A stretch of 6,423 nucleotides of DNA from Candidatus Omnitrophota bacterium. GTDB lineage: Bacteria > Omnitrophota > Gorgyraeia > B26-G9. Shown here piece after piece: positions 1 through 5,381 of this stretch. Position numbers and translations under genes: made by a program. The DNA lies in assembly GCA_022013205.1 (NCBI GenBank), contig JAKLQT010000183.1, forward strand, positions 1 to 6,423, read 5' to 3'. Position 1 is the first letter of the stretch; every line of letters begins with the position of its first letter. Below the pieces are notes generated by a model. That model did no database searches. It had not been told where the DNA came from and saw nothing but the letters and a program-made list of their open reading frames with translations.

Positions 1-1749
1 CGATAAAATTGGTCTATTAGGAATCTTGAGCCCCATCTTATGCAGCAATATGCGCACATGGGTAGCCGGCTTCCCAACAACCCGCAATCGCAACGATGGC
101 CTGTCTTTTATAGGAACAACAATGTCCAAAGAACGTATCTCTTTAAATTCCTCCATAAGTTTCCTCGGACTATGGCCCAAGCCTACCGACCCCATCCATA
201 ATTCAAGTGTCTTCCACATTGCCAATGCCAAAAAACAGATGAAAATATGTGCCTGCACACGGTCTTCTCTTTGGTGAAATATCGGCCGTAATCCCATCTC
301 ACTTTTACTCATGCGAAACGCCGTCTCTGCCTGATTCAATTGCATGTATATTTTCCACAGCCGCTTTGGATCGCTCTCTTTTATATTGGTTCGCAAAAGA
401 TATTTGCCATGCACTTTTTCTGCCCATTCCCATCGTTCTTGTTTATAAGTGATTGCAAGATCGACCATCCTCGTCTGTTCATCTTTCATAATTTTTACTT
501 CAAACAATGGACTGGCTTTTGTATATCGCCCCAACCATCTGCCAATGCGCCGTTCAATTTTTTGCTCATTTCTCAACCGTCCTGAACGAACGCCGTTTTG
601 TATTTTGAGAAGTTCTTTCTCAAGATGCTCTTTTTGTTTTTTCAGGATGGCCCGTTCTTTCTCACTACGCCCTTCACTTTTACATAAGATAAATGTTTCT
701 CCGTCATAGCCAGAACAGATCAGGCTTTTTACTTCGATACCGGCTTCAACCTCTTGCCAATCTTGATCAATGAATGCTTGCTCAAATTTTTTTAACATGC
801 TCCGTGGGGTGCCCACCACATACTGTCTATTACCTTCTCTGAGATATTCTAGATTTTCTTCGCTCACACATCCTCGATCCATAACCCAGATTCGATTGGC
901 TTGGCCATATTTGCCTTCCATTATCTCAATAATTTCTTCCAGCGTCGTCACATCCCGCCGATTCCCATCAAATACCTCGTAACCAACCGGCAAACCTTCT
1001 TTTGTTACGACTAATCCAATACATACTTGCAAACAATCCGGTCGTTTATCTCGGCTATAACCTCTTTTTGCCTGCGCATTGTTTTTGCATTCACCTTCAA
1101 AATACGTGCTTGTTACATCATAAAAAAGAAAATCAAATCGTGTGCTGAATAAATCTTTATATCGCTCTTGCAACTGCTTGCATACGGCATCCTTATGTGG
1201 CAGTATTCTATCCAGTGTCCGGTATAGTCGGTCATCATTAACCGTTGTTACTGGAACTCCTAAAATATCAGGCAGCACCGTTTTTTCATACCAACTCTCT
1301 GCTATACGCAACTCAGAACTTGGCATACAAAACCGTGCCAGCACACTCAAACAAAACATCGCCTTCCATTCTATTTTTTCAGCTCCGGGCGGTTGAAGTT
1401 TTGTAAACAGTTCATCAAGTCCCAGCTTCCGCCACAACAATAAACCCAAGTACGTGTCTCCAAACTGCCTGATGTTTTCTACTGAAATTCGCGACAAGTT
1501 TACTGTTGCCCATTCCGGAACCTTTTCATGCTCTCTATCAAATAGCGTCCATTGCCGTGAATGTATTCCCTGTACAATCCAACGGATTTCTTCCCACCCG
1601 ACTCGCTCTTCTTTATCCAAGCCGGGAAGTTTTCCAATAGTTGCAACGATACGTTGCCGGGGGCCTCTGGCTGTTCGAACCGTCTCAACCAATGTCCAAT
1701 ATTCGTAAGCACCACTTTTTTTCTGTTTGATATTCCTTCGTAAAAACAT
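1..1749 (-). CDS. IS1634-family DDE transposase, C terminus cut by window edge
   Basis: This frame runs open for 583 codons from the ATG at 1749-1747 to the left edge. The protein would catalyse cut-and-paste transposition with an RNase H-like DDE core. The N terminus begins MFLRRN and soon has a VRTARGPRQR stretch, which I recognise from this family. The proposed catalytic residues are D211 in FYDVTSTYFEG, D291 in WVMDRGCVSEENL, and E475 in NQAETAFRMSK. The last lies in a pattern Y468-x6-E475-x6-K482; where IS4-type proteins usually have Arg three residues after Tyr-x2, this one has Leu. A Lys/Glu-rich insertion lies between the second Asp and the Glu (roughly residues 355-405). After the Glu comes LRPIFHQREDRVQAHIFI, also typical. 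Family members are usually 500-600 residues, so little should be missing. The AGGAG at 1751-1755 is only one base from the ATG, an unusually short spacing that may keep translation low. The next gene, pgk, is divergent. Confidence 0.9.
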   Translation of the reverse strand, partial: MFLRRNIKQKKSGAYEYWTLVETVRTARGPRQRIVATIGKLPGLDKEERVGWEEIRWIVQGIHSRQWTLFDREHEKVPEWATVNLSRISVENIRQFGDTYLGLLLWRKLGLDELFTKLQPPGAEKIEWKAMFCLSVLARFCMPSSELRIAESWYEKTVLPDILGVPVTTVNDDRLYRTLDRILPHKDAVCKQLQERYKDLFSTRFDFLFYDVTSTYFEGECKNNAQAKRGYSRDKRPDCLQVCIGLVVTKEGLPVGYEVFDGNRRDVTTLEEIIEIMEGKYGQANRIWVMDRGCVSEENLEYLREGNRQYVVGTPRSMLKKFEQAFIDQDWQEVEAGIEVKSLICSGYDGETFILCKSEGRSEKERAILKKQKEHLEKELLKIQNGVRSGRLRNEQKIERRIGRWLGRYTKASPLFEVKIMKDEQTRMVDLAITYKQERWEWAEKVHGKYLLRTNIKESDPKRLWKIYMQLNQAETAFRMSKSEMGLRPIFHQREDRVQAHIFICFLALAMWKTLELWMGSVGLGHSPRKLMEEFKEIRSLDIVVPIKDRPSLRLRVVGKPATHVRILLHKMGLKIPNRPILS

Positions 1750-1820
1750 ACTCCTATTTTCTATTATTTCGCAACAGGAATCAAGGGGGTGGTCTCCACT
1801 ACATTTCTTTCTACTGGATT

Positions 1821-1849
1821 ATTTTAAAGAACGGTCACTATCCTACCAA
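1821..1849 (-). promoter_or_regulatory. candidate sigma70 promoter of the transposase
   Basis: Read on the minus strand, TTGGTA (1849-1844) is followed after exactly 17 bases by TAAAAT (1826-1821). These match the -35 and -10 consensus at 4/6 and 5/6 positions. Transcription would begin near 1814 and give a leader of about 65 bases before the transposase ATG. This is a motif match only, in AT-rich DNA where chance matches are common. Confidence 0.4.
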
Positions 1850-1904
1850 GATAATTTAGGTTAAATCCAAATGCTCTCATAACCTGAAAATTTTTATTTC
1901 ATAT

Positions 1905-1923
1905 CCAAAGTGCGGAACTTGGG
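1905..1923. repeat. imperfect dyad, possible outer end of the insertion sequence
   Basis: CCAAAGT (1905-1911) and ACTTGGG (1917-1923) are inverted repeats matching at 6 of 7 positions around a GCGGA centre. The dyad lies between the transposase leader and the pgk promoter, where the terminal inverted repeat is expected. The other end of the element is outside the window, so the assignment is untested. It could equally be an operator for pgk, as it ends 27 bases before the -35 box. Confidence 0.25.
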
Positions 1924-1950
1924 CTAGGAGTTGGGACCATATACTCATGA

Positions 1951-1979
1951 TTGCAATATGCCTTTGGCAGTGGTATAAT
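1951..1979 (+). promoter_or_regulatory. pgk promoter, extended -10 type
   Basis: A TTGCAA hexamer (1951-1956) is separated by 17 bases from a perfect TATAAT (1974-1979). The -10 is preceded by TG at 1971-1972, giving the extended -10 arrangement TGnTATAAT. Transcription would start near 1986, about 40 bases before the pgk ATG. This is the best sigma70-like promoter in the window. It suggests pgk is transcribed from its own start point and not by read-through from the left. Confidence 0.75.
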
Positions 1980-2010
1980 TAAATAATCTAATCAAAAATA
2001 CTTTAAGCTA

Positions 2011-2017
2011 GGGGGGG
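2011..2017 (+). promoter_or_regulatory. pgk ribosome binding site, an unusual run of G
   Basis: Seven consecutive G residues, preceded by CTA, end 7 bases before the ATG at 2025. G pairs with both C and U of the 16S anti-Shine-Dalgarno tail, so the run can work as a ribosome binding site in several registers without the usual A residues. The spacing supports the ATG at 2025; the in-frame ATG at 2034 would be 16 bases away. Homopolymer runs like this are prone to length change, in nature and in sequencing. Confidence 0.55.
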
Positions 2018-2024
2018 CCGCTAA

Positions 2025-3209
2025 ATGAATAAAATGACTGTTAAGGACGTAGATTTAAAAGACAAGTGTGTTTTAATGCGGGCGGACTTTAATGTTCCGC
2101 TGGATGCTAATTGTGATATCAGCGATGAACTGAGAATAGTTTCCGCGTTACCGACGATTAAATACTGTATTGAAAACGGGGCAAAAAGGGTAGTTCTTAT
2201 GAGCCACTTGGGCAGGCCCAAAGGGCAGGTAGCCGAGAAAATGCGGCTTCGTCCTGTGGCAAAACGTCTGAGTGAACTGCTTAATATGCAGGTTTTGATG
2301 CTTGATGATTGTGTTGGTGAGATGGTAGAGCAGGCAGTTAAAACCGCAGATGAGAAAATAATTTTGCTGGAAAATCTGCGTTTCTACGCTCAAGAGGCTG
2401 AAAATGACCAGGATTTTGCTAAAAAACTGGCATCTTTGGGCGATATTTTTGTAAATGACGCTTTTGGTACTGCACATCGTGCCCATGCCTCAACAGAGGG
2501 TGTGACGCATTATTTGCCTTCTGTAGCCGGATTTCTTCTTGAAAAAGAAATGGCTTTTTTGGGAAAAATTGTGGAGAACCCTGAAAAACCTCTCGTAACT
2601 ATATTGGGAGGGGCTAAGGTATCTGATAAAATAAAAATGATTGAAAATATGATGGACAAAGTCAATTGCTTCCTTATTGGCGGTGGTATGGCTTATACGT
2701 TCCTTAAGGCTCAGGGCAAACAGATAGGAAATTCTAAATTGGAAGAGGATAAGATAGGCCTGGCCAAGGCAATACTTGATAAAGCCAGGCAGAAAAACAT
2801 TGAGATAGTATTGCCTGTGGATAATCGCGTGGCAGATAAATTTGATTCTGCGGCAAATATTCAGGATGTGGGAGAAGAAATACCTGAGGGCTGGATGGGC
2901 TTGGATATCGGGCCTAAGACTGTGGACATTTTTAAGGATAAACTTAAAACCGCAAAAACAATAGTCTGGAACGGGCCTGTTGGGGTCTTTGAGATGCGGC
3001 CTTTCGCAAAAGGAACAAAGGAAATCGCTGAGTATATCGCGACCCTTGATGCAACCAGCGTTATCGGCGGTGGAGATACGGCTTCGGCTGTACGGTATTT
3101 TAATGTTGCGGATAAAATGAGCCACGTATCTACCGGCGGCGGGGCAAGCCTGGAGCTGCTTGAAGGTTTGGAATTGCCGGGAATAGCTGCTTTAAATGAT
3201 AAAAATTAG
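2025..3209 (+). CDS. pgk: phosphoglycerate kinase
   Basis: This cytoplasmic enzyme transfers the acyl phosphate of 1,3-bisphosphoglycerate to ADP, giving 3-phosphoglycerate and ATP, the first ATP-yielding step of glycolysis; it runs in reverse in gluconeogenesis. The 394-residue protein has the normal bacterial length and both lobes. The N-terminal lobe has the substrate loop RADFNVP (D21, N23), R37, SHLGRPKG (60-67), LLENLRF with R119, and NDAFGTAHRAHAS with R152. The C-terminal nucleotide lobe has GGAKVSDK (195-202), IGGGM (218-222), WNGPVGVFE (315-323), GGGDT (348-352) and STGGGAS (369-375). No key residue is missing. Ala20 stands where Val is usual, a mild change. The ATG at 2025 is chosen over the one at 2034 for its ribosome binding site spacing. 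The gene has its own promoter upstream, and a pseudopilin gene follows after 113 bp without a clear terminator. No gapA neighbour is visible; an insertion sequence lies on that side. Confidence 0.98.
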   Translation: MNKMTVKDVDLKDKCVLMRADFNVPLDANCDISDELRIVSALPTIKYCIENGAKRVVLMSHLGRPKGQVAEKMRLRPVAKRLSELLNMQVLMLDDCVGEMVEQAVKTADEKIILLENLRFYAQEAENDQDFAKKLASLGDIFVNDAFGTAHRAHASTEGVTHYLPSVAGFLLEKEMAFLGKIVENPEKPLVTILGGAKVSDKIKMIENMMDKVNCFLIGGGMAYTFLKAQGKQIGNSKLEEDKIGLAKAILDKARQKNIEIVLPVDNRVADKFDSAANIQDVGEEIPEGWMGLDIGPKTVDIFKDKLKTAKTIVWNGPVGVFEMRPFAKGTKEIAEYIATLDATSVIGGGDTASAVRYFNVADKMSHVSTGGGASLELLEGLELPGIAALNDKN

Positions 3210-3322
3210 TAATAGGTATTGCGTATTGAGTAAGTTACAAGTTGCGCGTTTCCCCTGTAGGGACTCTAGCTTGGATATTTACAATATAAAATAATTAGAA
3301 ACCAGAGGTAAACCAAGCAATT

Positions 3323-3820
3323 ATGGAAAAAACTGATTCTAAAAATAATCATACTCTTTTAGGCGGGGTTACTCTTATTGAACTTTTAGTAATACTTGGG
3401 GTGCTTTCTATCCTTACCGGTTTGATCTTAAGCGGAGGAACTGCTGCTAAAAAAAAGTCCAGGATTTACCAGGCAAAAACAATGATCGCATCTCTGGAAA
3501 TAGCACTCGCGCTTTATCATGTTGATTTCGGCGCGTATCCTGATGCAGGCAACCAGAATCTGGTGAACATGCTCAGTGACAGTGCAACTTATGGTGATCC
3601 CGAGAATTACCCGGATTGGCATGGCCCGTACATTAGTTTTAAAGAAAATGATCTAAGCGCAAGCATACCCAATGCTACAGTAATTGATCCCTGGAAGGCT
3701 GATGGGGTGGTTAATAATTATCACTATACTATGGATAGTGTGCTGCCCTATAAAATCTGGTCTAACGGGCCGGATCAAATAGATGATAGCGGTACTAATG
3801 ATGACATTATAAGTTGGTAA
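3323..3820 (+). CDS. gspG: GspG-like type II secretion pseudopilin
   Basis: This 165-residue protein looks like a class III prepilin whose mature form would build a short pseudopilus across the periplasm. It has a 15-residue leader ending GG, then VTLIELLVILGVLSIL: cleavage by prepilin peptidase would fall after G15, with Glu at mature position 5 (E20) and a membrane-spanning helix over about residues 16-37. A helix follows whose AKTMIASLEIALALYHVDFGAYPD (51-74) matches the GspG pattern, then DPW (122-124) and the Asp-rich ending GPDQIDDSGTNDDIISW (149-165), which resembles the calcium-binding C-terminal loop of GspG. Length is normal for GspG. The first mature residue is Val instead of the usual Phe or Met. 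No other pilin or secretin gene lies beside it; the likely partner ATPase begins at 5371 beyond tpiA. An AGAGG at 3304-3308 is 14 bases from the ATG, rather far. A type IV pilus minor pilin is the alternative reading. Confidence 0.88.
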   Translation: MEKTDSKNNHTLLGGVTLIELLVILGVLSILTGLILSGGTAAKKKSRIYQAKTMIASLEIALALYHVDFGAYPDAGNQNLVNMLSDSATYGDPENYPDWHGPYISFKENDLSASIPNATVIDPWKADGVVNNYHYTMDSVLPYKIWSNGPDQIDDSGTNDDIISW

Positions 3821-3829
3821 GTGAGGATT

Positions 3830-3858
3830 AGATTTATGGAGCAAAGCGCCATAAATCT
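3830..3858 (+). repeat. perfect 10-bp hairpin just after the pseudopilin gene
   Basis: AGATTTATGG (3830-3839) and CCATAAATCT (3849-3858) are perfect inverted repeats around a 9-base loop, starting 10 bases after the pseudopilin stop codon. The location suits a 3' end or mRNA-stabilising hairpin. The stem is AT-rich and no T run follows, so it is not a standard intrinsic terminator. Confidence 0.5.
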
Positions 3859-3920
3859 GTATTCCGAACTTATCCCCTAACTCCTGAATAGAATTATAGA
3901 AGGGAAGATAGAGGTAGGGA

Positions 3921-3949
3921 TAGCAAGTAGTTAGAGAAAGAGGTATAAT
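3921..3949 (+). promoter_or_regulatory. weak candidate promoter ahead of the nested palindrome
   Basis: A perfect TATAAT (3944-3949) has TAGCAA (3921-3926) 17 bases upstream, matching the -35 consensus at only 3 of 6 positions, and no extended -10. If active, transcription would start near 3956 and run through the structured element at 3991-4127. Confidence 0.2.
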
Positions 3950-3990
3950 CACTTAAAAGGTGAAAAAGTTATTTAAGAGTTAAATCGGGG

Positions 3991-4127
3991 CAAACAGCCA
4001 GGTGAAATTGTATTTACTCATTCTCGACAGCCGTCCATGGCTGTCTGCGAGGTAATCAGTCGATTTTTACACATCCTTGTAAATCGACTAATTAAAATCC
4101 GCAAATACAATTCCCCCTATCTGTTTG
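3991..4127. repeat. 137-bp nested inverted-repeat element (MITE-like or structured RNA)
   Basis: The ends are 25-bp inverted repeats (3991-4015 against 4103-4127) matching at 21 positions: CAAACAG, two mismatches, then AGG, one mismatch, G, one mismatch and a perfect 10-bp AATTGTATTT core. Inside are two adjacent hairpins. Hairpin A pairs GACAGCC (4026-4032) with GGCTGTC (4039-4045) around a 6-base loop, extended by CTC/GAG after a 3-base bulge. Hairpin B pairs AGTCGATTTTTACA (4058-4071) with TGTAAATCGACT (4078-4089), with two extra T and an outer TAAT/ATTA extension (4053-4056 and 4091-4094). As one strand it would fold into a three-way junction. It has no coding frame of note and no obvious target-site duplication. 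A small non-autonomous transposable element is one reading, a structured RNA another. Confidence 0.6.
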
Positions 4128-4410
4128 ATGATCAAAAGAAACGTGTTTTCTATCTAGGAGCTGGGGAGCTGTTGTAAGGATAGTGTCAAAAATAAAAGAA
4201 AAGAAATATGAAAGGAATTTGGCGGCTTGAGAGTTAACAGGCCAAGGAGGGGGAGGGTGAAATAAATCATATAATTACTGTGCTAACAACTAATTATGAA
4301 ATATTTAACTAAATATTTTTGACAATACGGTTGTAAGTAACAGGAGGGATTATTGAAATTGTTGGTTAAAGATTCCTCGCTAAACTCGGGATCAATTTGC
4401 GCACTAATTT

Positions 4411-4443
4411 ATGAGCACTTTGTTCCATAACTTACGTGCTCAT
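4411..4443. repeat. 8-bp perfect inverted repeat upstream of the tandem units
   Basis: ATGAGCAC (4411-4418) and GTGCTCAT (4436-4443) are perfect inverted repeats separated by 17 bases. It lies 18 bases before the first 56-bp repeat unit in the likely leader of tpiA. It could be a protein-binding site or a weak hairpin; nothing further identifies it. Confidence 0.35.
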
Positions 4444-4461
4444 TGAACATAGAATGTAAAT

Positions 4462-4517
4462 AATAAGGCCTCTCACATGCGTTCGAGGTTGTCTTGCCCG
4501 CCAAGGCGGGCTCAACG
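4462..4517 (+). repeat. double-hairpin direct repeat, copy 1
   Basis: This is the first of two 56-bp direct copies spaced 71 bp start to start, identical to the second at 48 of 56 positions. Hairpin 1 pairs GGCCTC (4467-4472) with GAGGTT (4485-4490) over a 12-base loop; its two outer pairs are G-U as RNA. Hairpin 2 pairs GCCCGC (4496-4501) with GCGGGC (4506-4511) over the loop CAAG. The unit ends CTCAACG. A 15-base A-rich spacer separates it from copy 2. Confidence 0.7.
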
Positions 4518-4532
4518 TAAACGAAAAAACTG

Positions 4533-4588
4533 AATAAGGCCTCTCACCTATGTTCGAGGCCGTTTCGCCCGCTAAGGCGGGCTCAACG
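4533..4588 (+). repeat. double-hairpin direct repeat, copy 2, adjacent to the tpiA ribosome binding site
   Basis: Hairpin 1 pairs GGCCTC (4538-4543) with GAGGCC (4556-4561), and hairpin 2 pairs GCCCGC (4567-4572) with GCGGGC (4577-4582) over the loop TAAG. The unit ends at the base before the tpiA Shine-Dalgarno AGAAGGG (4589-4595), so any tpiA transcript starting upstream would carry both copies in its leader. No T run follows, so it is not an intrinsic terminator on this strand. It may be a dispersed palindromic repeat of the genome or a leader RNA structure. Confidence 0.7.
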
Positions 4589-4604
4589 AGAAGGGTAAAT
4601 ATTT

Positions 4605-5381
4605 ATGCGTAAACCAATTATTGCCGGAAACTGGAAAATGAATAAAACAATAACAGAAGCCCTTGAGCTTGTGCGCAATTTAAGTATAGAGCTTAAGGAT
4701 ATCAAAGACGTTGATATCCTGGTTTGCCCCGCGTTTACAGCTTTATACAGTGTCAGCCAGGCAGTAGGAGGCTCTAATATAAAGTTAGGCGCCCAAAATT
4801 TATTCTGGGAAGAAAAAGGCGCTTTTACCGGAGAAGTTTCCGCGGTTATGGTTAAAGACGCGCATTGCGAATATGTTATAATCGGCCATTCTGAGCGGCG
4901 TAGTATTTTTAAGGAAACAAACGACCATGTTAATAAGAAAATAAAAGCAGCGTTAAAGACAGGGTTACTGCCGATAGTTTGTGTTGGAGAAAGGCTCCAA
5001 GAGCGTGAAGAAAACAAAACTTTTGATGTTATCTCAAGCCATGTGTACGGCGCGCTCCAAGGCCTCAGCGCCGATGATCTGAAAAATATTATTATAGCGT
5101 ATGAGCCGGTATGGGCGATCGGAACCGGGCAGGTAGCTACTCCTGAACAGGCGCAGGAAGTACATGCTTTTATCAGGAAAATAATCGCTGATAATTTTGG
5201 CAAAGAGATATCTGAACGTTTAAGAATCCAGTATGGCGGCAGTGTGAATTCGGATAATGTGAAGTCTTTGATTGAGAAACCGGATATAGATGGAGCTCTT
5301 GTAGGCGGAGCCAGTTTAAAGGCAGAATCTTTTATTCAGCTTGTTCAGGCCTGCTCAAAAGAATTGAAAAATGCCGAATAG
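4605..5381 (+). CDS. tpiA: triosephosphate isomerase
   Basis: This cytoplasmic enzyme interconverts dihydroxyacetone phosphate and glyceraldehyde 3-phosphate in glycolysis and gluconeogenesis. The 258-residue protein has the normal length of the TIM-barrel family. It carries AGNWKMNK with N9 and K11, GAQN (62-65), GAFTGEVSAVMVKD (72-85), the catalytic histidine H95 in IIGHSERR, the catalytic base E167 in AYEPVWAIGTG with its flexible lid loop (168-175), and the phosphate-binding YGGS (210-213) and LVGGASL (232-238). No key residue is lost. The ATG at 4605 is preceded by AGAAGGG at 9 bases, and residue 3 onward aligns with the usual family start. Upstream is the repeat-bearing 784-bp gap; downstream the secretion ATPase starts inside this gene's last 11 bases, so the two are almost surely co-transcribed. 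Confidence 0.98.
   Translation: MRKPIIAGNWKMNKTITEALELVRNLSIELKDIKDVDILVCPAFTALYSVSQAVGGSNIKLGAQNLFWEEKGAFTGEVSAVMVKDAHCEYVIIGHSERRSIFKETNDHVNKKIKAALKTGLLPIVCVGERLQEREENKTFDVISSHVYGALQGLSADDLKNIIIAYEPVWAIGTGQVATPEQAQEVHAFIRKIIADNFGKEISERLRIQYGGSVNSDNVKSLIEKPDIDGALVGGASLKAESFIQLVQACSKELKNAE

Larger units (their letters stand above)
1..1923 (-). mobile_element. IS1634-type insertion sequence, partial (left part outside window)
   Basis: The element is called from its transposase, which occupies nearly all of it and is read on the minus strand. The end carrying the transposase C terminus and one terminal inverted repeat lies left of position 1, so terminal repeats and target duplication cannot be compared. 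The right boundary is a guess: the imperfect dyad at 1905-1923 is the most end-like sequence upstream of the transposase, but the true end could be anywhere from about 1780 to 1945. The transposase frame shows no stop or frameshift in the visible part, so the copy may be recent and functional. It sits between pgk and whatever lies to the left, and its gene is transcribed away from pgk. Confidence 0.6.
3821..4604. other. 784-bp intergenic region without a recognisable gene, rich in inverted and direct repeats
   Basis: I find no convincing protein gene on either strand. The region holds, in order, a 10-bp stem hairpin (3830-3858), a perfect TATAAT with a poor -35, a 137-bp nested inverted-repeat element (3991-4127), a purine-rich stretch (about 4180-4260), an isolated strong Shine-Dalgarno-like AGGAGGG (4342-4348), an 8-bp inverted repeat (4411-4443) and two copies of a 56-bp double-hairpin unit. 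AGGAGGG is followed four bases later by a TTG that opens a 25-codon frame ending at 4430, with no recognisable product. A TTGACA at 4319-4324 has no -10 partner at a workable distance, so the tpiA promoter is not identified. Confidence 0.7.

Noticed and set aside
26..1708. A series of plus-strand open frames of 60-86 codons
   Set aside because: All lie opposite the continuous 583-codon transposase frame, have no family resemblance and no ribosome binding sites.
2490..3125. 211-codon minus-strand frame inside pgk
   Set aside because: It is the antisense of a fully conserved pgk; its protein looks like a reverse-strand shadow with no domain pattern.
3830..3858. Rho-independent terminator for the pseudopilin gene
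   Set aside because: The hairpin is perfect but AT-rich and lacks any following T tract.
3653..3952. 99-codon minus-strand frame across the end of the pseudopilin gene
   Set aside because: About half is the shadow of the conserved pseudopilin C terminus and the rest is low-complexity intergenic DNA; no ribosome binding site or motif seen.
4319..4324. TTGACA as the -35 of a tpiA promoter
   Set aside because: The hexamer 17 bases downstream is AGGAGG and no TATAAT-like sequence occurs at 15-19 bases.
4462..4588. CRISPR array
   Set aside because: There are only two units, 56 bp each with 8 differences, and a 15-bp spacer; unit and spacer sizes do not fit an array and no cas gene is present.
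4533..4588. tRNA fragment suggested by GTTCGAGGC, which resembles a T-arm
   Set aside because: There is no acceptor, D or anticodon arm around it in either copy, and the pairing partner is GGCCTC 12 bases upstream, not a 5-bp T stem.
4583..5203. 206-codon minus-strand frame inside tpiA
   Set aside because: It is the antisense of conserved tpiA codons, Ser/Ile-rich with no recognisable motif.
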